Shown here: piece after piece, positions 9,908 to 19,344 of the stretch | How the letters are laid out: every line of letters starts with the position of its first letter | Numbering within the stretch: the first letter of the stretch is position 1 | Assembly: GCF_013408825.1 (NCBI RefSeq) | Contig: NZ_JACCBZ010000006.1 | Location: forward strand, 186,001 to 250,000 | DNA: 64,000 nucleotides | DNA from: Mucilaginibacter tundrae | Lineage (GTDB): Bacteria > Bacteroidota > Bacteroidia > Sphingobacteriales > Sphingobacteriaceae | Direction of reading: 5' to 3' | Translations under genes and position numbers: made by a program | The notes under the pieces: generated by a model | Database searches by the model: none | What the model was told of the DNA's origin: nothing | The model's input: the letters and a program-made list of their open reading frames with translations, nothing else

Positions 9908-10206
9908 AATATTATACATTCAAGCGTTTAATTTTGTTGAACGCTTTTCTTTGATATCGCTGCGCTAAGCGTCACTTTTCTTTTTCCGCAAAAGAAAACT
10001 CTCGGCTGCGCCTGCTTCTTTTAAATGTTAGTGCCGTTTTTTTTGGTGTGGTTGCCGAACCAGACGATGCCGAATTTTGCGGTTGACGAAAGGCGGTGCT
10101 TTTGAATAGTATTATCCAATCATTTTATGATAATAGTTTGATATTTTCTTTGATAGATGTGACAAACGTATAAATTTGAAGATATAAGCCTCCAATATTA
10201 TCTCCT
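9908..10206. other. Intergenic stretch with a promoter for the carboxylesterase
   Basis: No gene is seen. The right part has TTTG at 10149-10152, 18 bases, then TAAATTTG at 10171-10178, a good match to the Bacteroidota promoter. It would start transcription shortly before the esterase ATG at 10207. The left part is unremarkable. Confidence 0.5.
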
Positions 10207-11751
10207 ATGAAAAAATTATCCCTATTGCTGCTGGTAGCTATTTCAAATATCGCGTTAGCGCAAAATGATGGCCCGATTGTTAAAATAACCAACGGTACTT
10301 TGCAGGGTGTTGTTGAACCAAGCGGTATACACTCATTTAAGGGGATACCTTTCGCGCAGCCGCCTGTTGGTGATTTGCGTTGGAAAGAACCGCAGCCCCC
10401 GTTAGATTGGGATGGCGTTAGGCAGGCAGATCATTTTGGGCCGCAAGCTATGCAGGCACCGATTTATAGCGACATGCAGTTTCGCAGCGCTGGTAAAAGT
10501 GAGGATTGCCTTTACCTGAATGTTTGGACACCTGCCAAAACAGCTAAAGATAAACTGCCTGTACTGGTTTATTTTTATGGCGGCGGTTTTATGGCGGGTG
10601 ATGGCTCAGAGTATCGTTATGATGGAGAGAGCCTGGCTAAAAAGGGGATTGTTATCGTTACTATCAACTACAGATTAGGGATATTTGGCTTTTTTGCCCA
10701 CCCGGAACTGACTAAAGAATCTGAACATCAATCATCAGGAAATTATGGTTTGATGGACCAGCACGCGGCTTTATTATGGGTGCAAAAAAACATCGCCGCT
10801 TTTGGTGGCGACCCTAATCATGTGACTATCGCGGGTGAATCCGCCGGATCGATGTCGGTTAGCGCGCAGGTGACTTCACCGCTTTCTAAGGGCTTGTTTG
10901 TAGGCGCAATTGCCGAAAGCGGTTCGGTGTTAGGCACTTCTTTACCTGTTACCCTAAATAAAGCTGAAGATATCGGAGTAAAATTCACCCAAAAAATAGG
11001 CGCGATCTCTTTGGAGGATATGCGCAAGATACCTGCTGACTCCTTATTAAAATTATCTGCCGGCTCACATTTCCCGAGTGATATTGACGGTTATTTTTTA
11101 CCGGAATCACCAAAAATCATATTTGATGAAGGACTGGAGATGCACGTACCATTATTAGTGGGTTGGAACTCTGCCGAAGTTGATTATCATGGTGTGATTG
11201 GCAATGATTCTGCTACCGTAAGCAATTACAAAACTGCATTACAAAGACTTTACGGCCCAAACGCTGACGGAGCTTTTAAATACTATCCGGCAGCAACCGA
11301 TGCCGATGTTAAAGTAGCGGCCACCAACCTTGCAGCCGATCGCTTCATCGTTTACAATACCTGGAAATTTGCCCAAATGCAAGCTAAAACCGGCGAGAAA
11401 CCTGTATATCAATATTTATTTGCGCATATGCGCCCTGCTATGGTCGGCGGCAAAAGAGATGGCAATACCATTGGCGCGGCACATGCTTCGGAAATTGAAT
11501 TTGCATTAGGTAACCTGGCAACCAATAAAGTTTATGCCTGGGGAGATGATGACTACAAAGTTTCGGCTACTATGGAGAATTACTTCGCTAACTTTATTAA
11601 GAACGGTAACCCTAACGGAAGCGGTTTGGCTCATTGGCCTAGCTTGCAAGTAAACGCGCCGAAGGTTATGTTGATTGATGTGGATAGCCATGCTGATGCA
11701 GTGAAGGATCAGGATAGATATATTTGGATGGATGGTGTTAACAATAAATAG
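10207..11751 (+). CDS. Secreted type B carboxylesterase
   Basis: This 514-residue exported serine esterase has a signal peptide ending near ALAQ (residue 18). The type B signatures are clear: GTLQGV, EDCLYLNVW, an oxyanion-hole GGGF, and GESAGS with nucleophile S212. A triad acid lies near NSAEVDYH and the His in GAAHASEIEF. It may remove ester groups from plant glycans, which would fit the neighbouring hydrolases, but that link is inferred from position only. A large hairpin follows the gene. Confidence 0.9.
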   Translation: MKKLSLLLLVAISNIALAQNDGPIVKITNGTLQGVVEPSGIHSFKGIPFAQPPVGDLRWKEPQPPLDWDGVRQADHFGPQAMQAPIYSDMQFRSAGKSEDCLYLNVWTPAKTAKDKLPVLVYFYGGGFMAGDGSEYRYDGESLAKKGIVIVTINYRLGIFGFFAHPELTKESEHQSSGNYGLMDQHAALLWVQKNIAAFGGDPNHVTIAGESAGSMSVSAQVTSPLSKGLFVGAIAESGSVLGTSLPVTLNKAEDIGVKFTQKIGAISLEDMRKIPADSLLKLSAGSHFPSDIDGYFLPESPKIIFDEGLEMHVPLLVGWNSAEVDYHGVIGNDSATVSNYKTALQRLYGPNADGAFKYYPAATDADVKVAATNLAADRFIVYNTWKFAQMQAKTGEKPVYQYLFAHMRPAMVGGKRDGNTIGAAHASEIEFALGNLATNKVYAWGDDDYKVSATMENYFANFIKNGNPNGSGLAHWPSLQVNAPKVMLIDVDSHADAVKDQDRYIWMDGVNNK

Positions 11752-11800
11752 ATTGTTGTTTGTGGGTGAGGATACCATGGGTGTTGGGAAGATTAAAAAA

Positions 11801-11878
11801 GGGTGTCATGCTGAGGCACTCGAAGCATGCGGGCAAAGGCCTTTACGCGAATGCTTCGAGTGCCTCAGCATGACACCC
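11801..11878. repeat. Long hairpin (REP-like) between convergent genes, probable bidirectional terminator
   Basis: Two perfect 28-base arms (11801-11828 and 11851-11878) carry the core TGCTGAGGCACTCGAAGCAT around a 22-base loop. An A-run lies to the left and a T-run to the right, so it could terminate both the esterase and the GH25 gene. Related hairpins lie at 21616-21697 and 18534-18636. Confidence 0.85.
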
Positions 11879-12011
11879 CGCTCTTTTTTATAAGAAATTC
11901 ATTAGAAAAGAAGCAAATTTCATCTTCCGAACAGCTATGGCGAGGATACCAACAAAGGCTAAAATAATAATCTTGCTTGTCATTCTCCCTCCGGTCGAAA
12001 TCACAATTTTG

Positions 12012-12860
12012 CTAATGCAACAGCATTTGTTGAAATGCAATACTATCGCCCTTAAAAGCATTAAAATCAACTACATGATTAATACCATTTACACGGGCTT
12101 TATCGGAGTGCTGCCAAAACTGCCATCTAAGGTCTTTATCAACATACAGGTCTGAATGGTCATAGTGTGCTAACCATAATGGATAATCGTCAAAATAACT
12201 GGCCAAATACGCGGCGTAGTAGCTAAGCGTTGTGTAAATAATAGGTTTCGCTTTAGTCCGGCGCTCTACATAGGTTAAAAAAGATTGCAGTTGCAAACGC
12301 ATCTCATCAGGCGAGGAACCATCCAGGGTTTCCACATCAACAACGGCGGGCAGGTCGCCTTTATCCATACTAACAGTTTGCATAAAAAATCGCGCTTGCC
12401 ATAAACCGTTTTTATTCGCCCTTAAAAAATGATACGCACCACAGGTAATACCATTTTTAGGTGCTTCGCGCCAGTTGCGTTTAAAATAGGGGTCAACCTT
12501 AATTAATCCTTCAGTTGCTTTAATAAATGCAAAACTAACATGTACACTATCCTCATTCATGGCCCTTACTTTTTGCCAGTCTATGCGTCCCTGGGCGTAA
12601 GAAACATCAATACCGTGAATAGTGTATTGTGATGGAATATGAATATTAAAGCTTTTATAAGTGCGGTAATGAGGATTCTCGCCCCGGTCCTTGATCCATT
12701 GCCACCCGGATGTAAACACCTTTAGCACATAGCCATAGTAAAATGGCGATAGCAAAACAACCAGCAAAAACAAGGCTATAAACTTCCAATAGCCCCCACC
12801 TTTTCCATTTTTTTTACGGACAGTTGGCTTTTTGGATGTAGATTTCTTAGGGGTTGCCAC
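12012..12860 (-). CDS. Membrane-anchored GH25 lysozyme-like muramidase
   Basis: This 282-residue protein should cleave the beta-1,4 bond of peptidoglycan in the cell envelope. The Lys-rich N terminus precedes one membrane segment (about residues 25-45), making it a type II anchored protein. GH25 motifs are present: HGIDVSYAQGRIDW with D85, FAFIKATEG, GAYHFLR, and VVDVETLDG with D175 and E177, plus a late WLAHYD block. The start is GTG at 12858-12860, with no good ATG nearby. A hairpin shared with the convergent esterase lies downstream. Confidence 0.88.
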   Translation of the reverse strand: MATPKKSTSKKPTVRKKNGKGGGYWKFIALFLLVVLLSPFYYGYVLKVFTSGWQWIKDRGENPHYRTYKSFNIHIPSQYTIHGIDVSYAQGRIDWQKVRAMNEDSVHVSFAFIKATEGLIKVDPYFKRNWREAPKNGITCGAYHFLRANKNGLWQARFFMQTVSMDKGDLPAVVDVETLDGSSPDEMRLQLQSFLTYVERRTKAKPIIYTTLSYYAAYLASYFDDYPLWLAHYDHSDLYVDKDLRWQFWQHSDKARVNGINHVVDFNAFKGDSIAFQQMLLH

Positions 12861-12980
12861 ACCGTAAAGATAATAAATTGCCCCTATTTGTATTTATTTT
12901 TGATGCATCGAATTAGGAATAAACACTTTTGATAAGGCAACTCCGACGGTTTAATTTTAAGAATCTTAATTAAAACAAAA

Positions 12981-13008
12981 AAGCGGGTAACCAAATGGCT
13001 ACCCGCTT
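12981..13008 (-). terminator. Terminator of the small secreted protein gene
   Basis: The stem AAGCGGGTAACCA pairs with TGGCTACCCGCTT at 12 of 13 positions. On the minus strand TTTTGTTTTA follows. It sits just beyond the stop of the 80-residue gene. Confidence 0.75.
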
Positions 13009-13027
13009 ATCTATTTATTTATATCAT

Positions 13028-13270
13028 TTATCTTGGCAATGGTGGGCGTGGCGGCGGTGGCGGCAAGTGAATGTGCAACCTTAACCCTGAACGCCTGTGA
13101 TGCCTGTAATAATGATGCCTGCGGGCAAAAGGTAATGGCGGGCGCGGTGGCGGTGGTGGTAACTGTTGCAATAATGTTATTGGAACAGTCAACGCCACTG
13201 TTTCTGCCCTTGTAAGCTGTATGCTGCCCATTAGCAGCATAACAACCAAAGCTATTTTTAAATACTTCAT
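13028..13270 (-). CDS. Small secreted Pro/Arg/His-rich protein
   Basis: The product is about 80 residues. I chose the ATG at 13268-13270 (MKYLKIALVV) because it begins a good signal peptide, MKYLKIALVVMLLMGSIQL, cut near RAE. The mature part is low complexity: two copies of LPPPPPRPPLP flank a His/Arg-rich core (RRHHYYRHHRR). It has its own terminator, which favours a real gene. Function is unknown. Metal binding by the His cluster or an envelope role would fit, but neither is shown. Confidence 0.5.
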   Translation of the reverse strand: MKYLKIALVVMLLMGSIQLTRAETVALTVPITLLQQLPPPPPRPPLPFARRHHYYRHHRRSGLRLHIHLPPPPPRPPLPR

Positions 13271-13333
13271 AAATTGAAATTCGTTAGGTGATAAATTATT
13301 CAACATTAGGATTTGAATAATGTTTTGGAACTT

Positions 13334-14260
13334 TTACTCAATCACGTTTTTATACAGGAAATCAGCAGAAAATTGACCTGCTTCCAGCCAGCGTTCTTTA
13401 GTTCCTTTTCCGCCTTCAAAAAACGGATCGAAATGCTTTTGTAACTCGTGAGAATAACCTTCAAATACTTTTAATTCATTAGGAATACCCAGTTCATCGG
13501 CTTTAGTGTGAATATCTTCACCGCCGTACAAGGGTGCGTTTTTGTGCGTTGGTGATACTAAACCATCATTACTGCCCAGGCAAGTTACTATAGGCACTTT
13601 TACATTTTTAAGCCAGTCGAGGTTATAAATAGCGCCCCAAAAGTTAATAACAGCCGCGACTTTCAACCTTTCGTGAGGAAAACTAACAGCAGCTGAATCG
13701 GCAGATATCCCGGCCATTTTCGCGAGTTCTTCATTACTACTGTATGCCGCTTGCAAAGCAATAATACCGCCTGCGGAGTTGCCTGCTAAGATGATTTTAT
13801 CAGGGTCGATACCATAGCGAGCAGCATTCTTTTTAAAATAATCAACAGCTAATTTCACATCCTGCACAGCATAGTAACTGCTTTTCATCAGCTCATCAAA
13901 ATGAAATAAAGGGTTATTTTTGCTTAGGCGATAATTAATGCTTACACAAACATAGCCCCGCTGAGCAAAAGTTTTACTCCATAATTCAACTCCATCTGCT
14001 GATTTCGACCCAAACTTAAATCCGCCCCCATGCATCCAGATAATTAAAGGACGATGTTTAGCATCATCACCAGTTGGGCGGTAGAGATCAAATAAATACG
14101 CTTTTCGATCATCTTTTAATGCGGTGGGGTTATAGCTCTGATCTTTTTCGATACTGACACCCTGGTACATAATGTCTTTATAACGATGCTTTGTTTGTGC
14201 GTTGGCAATTATCACGAAGCAAACAAAAAGAGGAATGTAAATGAAAATCTTTTTAAACAT
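13334..14260 (-). CDS. Secreted alpha/beta-hydrolase esterase (HSL / BD-FAE-like)
   Basis: This 308-residue exported esterase has a signal peptide ending at ANAQ (residue 22). The oxyanion-hole motif HGGG is at residues 77-80 and the nucleophile elbow GNSAGG places S162. A late Asp (SNDGLV) and His (GYSHE) can complete the triad. The family includes feruloyl and acetyl-xylan-type esterases and lipases. A role in removing ester decorations from plant polysaccharide fits the genes to the left, but the substrate is not determined. Confidence 0.82.
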   Translation of the reverse strand: MFKKIFIYIPLFVCFVIIANAQTKHRYKDIMYQGVSIEKDQSYNPTALKDDRKAYLFDLYRPTGDDAKHRPLIIWMHGGGFKFGSKSADGVELWSKTFAQRGYVCVSINYRLSKNNPLFHFDELMKSSYYAVQDVKLAVDYFKKNAARYGIDPDKIILAGNSAGGIIALQAAYSSNEELAKMAGISADSAAVSFPHERLKVAAVINFWGAIYNLDWLKNVKVPIVTCLGSNDGLVSPTHKNAPLYGGEDIHTKADELGIPNELKVFEGYSHELQKHFDPFFEGGKGTKERWLEAGQFSADFLYKNVIE

Positions 14261-14336
14261 TACGAGTATTTTAAAGTATATACGTTACAAATCAAGGTTA
14301 CAGATGTTTCAACATATACCACTAGCACAATTTTAC

Positions 14337-14344
14337 TAAATTTG
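14337..14344 (+). promoter_or_regulatory. Candidate -7 element for the first pigment operon
   Basis: TAAATTTG matches TAnnTTTG, 43 bases before the ligase ATG. The matching upstream element is weak. Confidence 0.4.
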
Positions 14345-14387
14345 AAAATAGTAAATATATAGTAGCTTCGGCATAGTAATTCAAATA

Positions 14388-15677
14388 ATGGCGTTCATAC
14401 CCGAAAAAGATCTTAAGGATAAGACAACAGCAACACAGGAGCAAAAATTACAGGAACTTTTAGTTTATCTTTCTAAAAATTCACCTTTTTACCAGGAATT
14501 ATTCGCGAAGCATGGTATTGATATATCTGCCATAAAAACGGTTGCCGATCTGGCGACCATCCCCACTACAACAAAAGACGACCTGCAACAACGAAATAAT
14601 GATTTTTTATGCGTGCCTACCGAAGACGTTATTGAATACACGTCCACATCCGGCACTTTAGGTAACCCTGTGACCATAGCGCTTACCGAAAATGATTTGC
14701 AGCGATTGGCTTATAATGAATTTAGTTCTTTTAGCTGTGCTGATGGCTCAAAGGATGATACTTACCAGTTAATGCTAACGCTCGACAGGCAATTTATGGC
14801 GGGGATAGCTTATTATCTTGGCATCCGTAAACTAGGCGCTGGGATGATCCGTTTAGGCCCCGGCGTACCATCATTGCAATGGGAAACCATTAAGCGCTTA
14901 AAGCCTACGGCGATCGTAGCGGTGCCATCTTTTATTTTAAAGCTGATACAATATGCGAAAGACACCGGCATCGATATTAATGAAACTTCGGTTAAAAAAG
15001 CCATTTGTATTGGGGAGAACATCCGCAATACCGATTTTTCGCCGAATATTTTGGGTAAGAAGATAACTGAGGCATGGGATATTAAATTGTATTCCACCTA
15101 TGCCTCTACCGAGATGCAAACCGCGTTTACAGAATGCGGCGAAGGCAAAGGCGGGCACTATCAGCCTGACCTGGTTATTGTGGAGTTGCTGGATGAGAAT
15201 AATCAGCAAGTCCCGCCCGGTACCCCCGGCGAGGTGACTATAACTACATTAGCCGTTGAGGGTATGCCGCTGCTGCGTTATAAAACGGGTGATATGTGTA
15301 TGTATTTTGATGAGCCTTGTGCTTGCGGAAGGACTAGTTTGAGGTTATCATCCATTATGGGGCGTAAAAAGCAGATGATCAAATTTAAAGGTACAACCTT
15401 ATACCCTCCTGCCCTGTTTGATTTGCTAAATGAGCGCGAAGAGATACTGGATTTTGTAATCGAAGTATCATCAAATGAGATCGGACTCGACCAGGTGATG
15501 ATCTATATTGTTCCATCAGAATTAAGCGAGGAAGTTGACCACCGCATCCGGGCTTATTTACAGGCGCGGTTGCGGGTTAGCCCGCATATTAAGTACGTGA
15601 CTGCCGAGGCGATACAGAAAATGCAGTTTAGCGAGGCGAGCAGGAAGGCCATTAAATTTGTAGACAAGCGATCGTAG
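14388..15677 (+). CDS. Aryl-acid AMP-ligase (phenylacetate-CoA ligase family) of the pigment locus
   Basis: This 429-residue adenylate-forming enzyme resembles PaaK and coenzyme F390 synthetase. Motifs include YTSTSGTLGNPV for the phosphate loop, YSTYASTEMQTAF, and a C-terminal YKTGDM block followed by a zinc-like CACGRTSLR segment. By analogy with known flexirubin and aryl-polyene loci, it would activate a 4-hydroxycinnamic-type starter for loading onto an ACP. The next gene is an ammonia-lyase able to make such an acid. It is the first gene of the plus block. The precise substrate and acceptor are inferred. Confidence 0.8.
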   Translation: MAFIPEKDLKDKTTATQEQKLQELLVYLSKNSPFYQELFAKHGIDISAIKTVADLATIPTTTKDDLQQRNNDFLCVPTEDVIEYTSTSGTLGNPVTIALTENDLQRLAYNEFSSFSCADGSKDDTYQLMLTLDRQFMAGIAYYLGIRKLGAGMIRLGPGVPSLQWETIKRLKPTAIVAVPSFILKLIQYAKDTGIDINETSVKKAICIGENIRNTDFSPNILGKKITEAWDIKLYSTYASTEMQTAFTECGEGKGGHYQPDLVIVELLDENNQQVPPGTPGEVTITTLAVEGMPLLRYKTGDMCMYFDEPCACGRTSLRLSSIMGRKKQMIKFKGTTLYPPALFDLLNEREEILDFVIEVSSNEIGLDQVMIYIVPSELSEEVDHRIRAYLQARLRVSPHIKYVTAEAIQKMQFSEASRKAIKFVDKRS

Positions 15678-15751
15678 TATTTTGTACTAAACGCTTTTAC
15701 ATTTAATTTATACATTTACCTTTTGAAATTTATTAATCTTTTATACAAATT

Positions 15752-17311
15752 TTGCCCGTGATACTTGTTGGACAAAGCACCCTTACTTTAGATAATTTCG
15801 CTGAAATACTTTATAAACACCAGGAAGTAGCCCTTAACGACGCTGCTTTAGAAAAGGTTAAAACCAATTTTGAATTCCTGCAACAGTTCTCGTCTAACAA
15901 ACTTATTTATGGTATAAATACCGGTTTTGGGCCAATGGCGCAGTACAAGGTAGATGAGAAAAACATCCTGCAATTACAATATAATTTGATTCGCAGCCAC
16001 TCTTCAGGCAGTGGTAAATTAATGAGTGCAGAGCTATCCAAAGCTTTAATGGTTGCGCGGTTAAACAGTTTTATGCTGGCTTATTCGGGTGTGCATTTGG
16101 AGTTGGTAGAGTTGCTAAAGGAGTTGATCAATAAAAATATCAGTCCGTGTATCTATGAGCATGGCGGCGTAGGCGCCAGCGGCGATTTAGTTCAATTAGC
16201 GCATTTAGGACTAGTACTGATCGGTGAAGGCGAGGTGATTTTTGAAGGTGAGGTTCATCCAACTATCGATATATTTAATAAGTTCGGCATTAAGCCGCTT
16301 TCTATTCATATCCGTGAGGGTTTGGCTGTTTTGAACGGTACTTCGGCTATGACGGGGATCGGGATGCTGAATATTATACAGGCAAGGAAATTATTGAACT
16401 GGTCGCTGATGTTTTCATCGATGATCAATGAGATAGTAGAGGCTTTTGATGACCATTACTCGCAGGAACTAAACGCGGTTAAGCGCCACAAAGGGCAAAA
16501 TAAAATCGCATCGCTGATGCGCGATATTTTGAAGGACAGCAAAATGATCCGCGACAGGTCGGAACATTTGTATAATCCTGACAATCTGGATCAGGAAGTT
16601 TTTGAAGATAAAGTACAAGAGTACTACTCGCTGCGCTGCGTAACACAGGTTTTAGGACCGATATTCGATACCATCGTTTCTGCGGAAGAAGTACTAGTGA
16701 ACGAGCTGAATTCGGTTAATGACAACCCCGTTATCGATCATCTAAATCATAATATCTTTCATGGCGGTAATTTCCACGGGGATTATGTGTCGCTGGAAAT
16801 GGATAAGTTGAAAACGGCTATTACCAAGCTATCAATGCTATCAGAAAGGCAGTTGAATTATTTGCTTAACAGCAAGCTAAACCAAAAACTACCTCCATTT
16901 GTAAATTTAGGGGTGTTAGGGTTTAACTTTGGGATGCAGGGCATGCAGTTTACGGCTACTTCGACGGTTGCAGAGAACCAGACATTATCTTTCCCGATGT
17001 ATGTACACAGCATACCGAACAATAATGATAACCAGGATATTGTGAGCATGGGTTGTAATGCCGCGCTGATGACCAAACGGGTGGTTGATAATTCGTTTGA
17101 GGTTTTGGCTATCCAGTTAATGACCATTTTGCAGGCGATAGATTATCTGGAATGCCAAGATAGGTTGTCGTCATTATCACGATCATTGTATGATACCGTG
17201 CGCGAGATCTTCCCTAAATTTATTGAAGATCAGCCTAAATATAAAGAAGCTAAAAAAATTAAAGAGTTTTTAGAAAGCACCAACCACATAAACGCTTTTG
17301 CCGGGTTATAA
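15752..17311 (+). CDS. Aromatic amino-acid ammonia-lyase (probable tyrosine ammonia-lyase)
   Basis: The product is about 517-519 residues. The start is TTG at 15752 or GTG at 15758; no ATG fits. The MIO prosthetic triad A142-S143-G144 lies in GGVGASGDLVQLAH. The lyase signatures INTGFGP and NSVNDNPVI follow, along with HGGNFHG. The family includes histidine and tyrosine ammonia-lyases. The setting beside an aryl ligase and ketosynthases favours conversion of tyrosine to 4-coumarate as starter of an aryl polyene. Tyrosine versus histidine specificity is inferred from context. Confidence 0.85.
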   Translation: MPVILVGQSTLTLDNFAEILYKHQEVALNDAALEKVKTNFEFLQQFSSNKLIYGINTGFGPMAQYKVDEKNILQLQYNLIRSHSSGSGKLMSAELSKALMVARLNSFMLAYSGVHLELVELLKELINKNISPCIYEHGGVGASGDLVQLAHLGLVLIGEGEVIFEGEVHPTIDIFNKFGIKPLSIHIREGLAVLNGTSAMTGIGMLNIIQARKLLNWSLMFSSMINEIVEAFDDHYSQELNAVKRHKGQNKIASLMRDILKDSKMIRDRSEHLYNPDNLDQEVFEDKVQEYYSLRCVTQVLGPIFDTIVSAEEVLVNELNSVNDNPVIDHLNHNIFHGGNFHGDYVSLEMDKLKTAITKLSMLSERQLNYLLNSKLNQKLPPFVNLGVLGFNFGMQGMQFTATSTVAENQTLSFPMYVHSIPNNNDNQDIVSMGCNAALMTKRVVDNSFEVLAIQLMTILQAIDYLECQDRLSSLSRSLYDTVREIFPKFIEDQPKYKEAKKIKEFLESTNHINAFAGL

Positions 17312-17334
17312 TTTATAGAAGCAAAGATTAGTGA

Positions 17335-18489
17335 ATGAGCAGTATAAATGAAATAAATGAGCCTGACGTTTTTGTTGTTGCCGATAATATTTTATCGCCA
17401 TTAGGCAAAACAACTGCCGAAAATTTCGCGAAGCTGAGGGAGAATATATCAGGTGTGAAACAACATACTGATGTTGCCATATCTCCCCTGCCCTTTTTTG
17501 CTTCGTTGTTCGACAAAGGTGAAGAATTTGTAAAGGCCGACGAGCATAATTATACTAAATTTGAACAATTACTAATCGCTTCTATTGCTGATGCGTTGAA
17601 TGGCAGCGGCGTTGATGTTCGGGATAAAAAAACGGTGTTGGTTATCTCCTCAACCAAAGGAAACATCAATTTACTCGAGAATGAGGCTATCAACGATGAG
17701 TTGAAAGAAAGAATTTCCCTATCTACCTCTGCAAAACTTGTAGCAGAACACTTTGGGTTTCAAAATCAGCCGATTGTGGTTTCAAACGCATGTATTTCAG
17801 GTGTTTTGGGTGTTATAACTGCAGCAAGGTTATTACGTTCAAATCAATATGAAAGTGCGGTAGTTGCCGGAGCTGATGTGATCTCGAAATTTATCATGTC
17901 CGGATTTGAATCATTCAAAGCTTTAAGCCCCGGGCCATGCAAACCCTTTGATAAGGAACATGATGGTTTAAATTTGGGGGAAGGCGCGGGAACGATCATC
18001 CTATCTACCAATCATAAATACGCGCAAAATATTAAGGTGAAAGGCGGATCGGTAAGTAACGATGCCAATCATATTTCAGGACCATCGCGTACGGGGCAAG
18101 AATTGGCAGGTGCTATAAAAAATGCTTTGCAGGAAGCTAACTTTATAGCCGATGATATTGATTTTATCTCGGCACATGGCACTGCTACTGTTTATAATGA
18201 CGAAATGGAAGCGAATGCGATAGCCATATCTGAACTACAAAAAGTACCGTTGAATAGTTTAAAAGGCTTTTACGGCCATACTTTAGGAGCTGCTGGATTG
18301 ATAGAATCTATTATATCCATACGATCATTAAAACAATCATTGATTATTCCTACCATTGGTTTTACGGAAGCTGCCGATCCTGGAAAGGTGAATGTTGGCA
18401 CTGCCCCTATTCGCCTTAAAGCGAATAACTTTTTAAAAACCGCATCGGGTTTTGGTGGTTGTAATGCTGCGGTGATTTTTGGGAAATAG
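17335..18489 (+). CDS. Beta-ketoacyl-ACP synthase (KS), pigment locus
   Basis: This 384-residue FabF-like condensing enzyme has all three catalytic residues: C153 in NACISG, His in SAHGTATVYND, and His in GHTLGAAG. The ending GFGGCNAAVIFG is typical. It should elongate the aryl-primed polyene chain with malonyl-ACP. It starts 23 bases after the lyase gene and is likely cotranscribed. It has a relatively short N-terminal region compared with FabF. A hairpin repeat separates it from the next gene. Confidence 0.87.
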   Translation: MSSINEINEPDVFVVADNILSPLGKTTAENFAKLRENISGVKQHTDVAISPLPFFASLFDKGEEFVKADEHNYTKFEQLLIASIADALNGSGVDVRDKKTVLVISSTKGNINLLENEAINDELKERISLSTSAKLVAEHFGFQNQPIVVSNACISGVLGVITAARLLRSNQYESAVVAGADVISKFIMSGFESFKALSPGPCKPFDKEHDGLNLGEGAGTIILSTNHKYAQNIKVKGGSVSNDANHISGPSRTGQELAGAIKNALQEANFIADDIDFISAHGTATVYNDEMEANAIAISELQKVPLNSLKGFYGHTLGAAGLIESIISIRSLKQSLIIPTIGFTEAADPGKVNVGTAPIRLKANNFLKTASGFGGCNAAVIFGK

Positions 18490-18533
18490 CCCCCTATTGT
18501 CATTTATAGAGTAGGAAAGTCAATAAAATAAAA

Positions 18534-18636
18534 TTGTCATTTCGACCAGAGGGAGAAATCTTCTTCGATATGAATGGCGGATACGCATATCTACTAATCG
18601 CTTGTAGAAGATTTCTCCCTGCGGTCGAAATGACAA
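18534..18636. repeat. Long hairpin repeat (REP-like) inside the pigment operon
   Basis: The 31-base arms 18534-18564 and 18606-18636 pair at 29 of 31 positions around a 41-base loop. The core is GTCATTTCGACC plus GGGAGAAATCTTCT. Its position between two same-strand genes means it could attenuate or process the transcript. A degenerate half copy lies near 11976-12003. Confidence 0.8.
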
Positions 18637-18693
18637 GAGGAGATTAGAAATGACAAGGTGTAGGGTGACGATGACAGAAGAGTTTTAATAATT

Positions 18694-19335
18694 TTGAAGT
18701 ATAACAACATCAAATTGCTTACAGAAAAATACATAACCGGTTTTTGCTCGATAGATAATGGCATCGTTGCTAAAGATGGCGTCGCTATTTTCGGGCATCA
18801 GGGCGATCTGCCGGGTTTGTTGTTGGCGGCGTATCAGCATCTGCAATTGAGTTATCCTAAGTTTTATAAGATGGATAATTTAAGCAAATTGGGTTGGCTA
18901 ACCACTGAATTTCTGTTGAAAAACACTTTTAACCCAGGCGACTATCGGCCTGAAGAAACAGGCGTAATATTAGCCAATGCGAACAGTAGTTTGGATGATG
19001 ATGTTAAGTATTGGGAGAGTATAAAAGATGTGGCGAGTCCGTCGTTATTTGTTTATACCTTGCCGAACATCGTTATCGGCGAAATTTGTATCCGCAACCA
19101 TTTTAAAGGTGAACAGGCATTATACATCCAGCCTGAGTTTAACGCCGAATTCATCACACAACAAGTAAGTTATTTATTAAATAAAAATATTATTCAAGCC
19201 TGCATTTGCGGCTGTATTGATGTTTTTGAAGAAGACTATAAAGCGGTTTTGTTTTTGGTTGAGAAGAAAAAAACGGACACTTCGGTTGTTTTTTCGGCTG
19301 AGAAAATGGATGAGATTTTTAATAAGGAGGCTTAG
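18694..19335 (+). CDS. Truncated ketosynthase-like protein without catalytic residues
   Basis: This 213-residue protein starts at TTG. Its sequence looks like the N-terminal half of a thiolase-fold condensing enzyme (YRPEETGVILANANSSLDDD, then SLFVYTLPNIVIGEICIRNHFKGEQALYI), but there is no active-site Cys and no HGT or GHT His. It is followed nine bases later by a full KS. A pseudogene is possible, but the frame is intact and the operon is tight. I infer an accessory or scaffold subunit for the ketosynthase complex. Confidence 0.6.
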   Translation: MKYNNIKLLTEKYITGFCSIDNGIVAKDGVAIFGHQGDLPGLLLAAYQHLQLSYPKFYKMDNLSKLGWLTTEFLLKNTFNPGDYRPEETGVILANANSSLDDDVKYWESIKDVASPSLFVYTLPNIVIGEICIRNHFKGEQALYIQPEFNAEFITQQVSYLLNKNIIQACICGCIDVFEEDYKAVLFLVEKKKTDTSVVFSAEKMDEIFNKEA

Positions 19336-19344
19336 GGAGCATAT

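Noticed and set aside
13033..13215. Plus-strand frame opposite the small Pro-rich gene
   Set aside because: It is a shadow of the GC-rich repeats on the other strand; the minus frame has the signal peptide and terminator.
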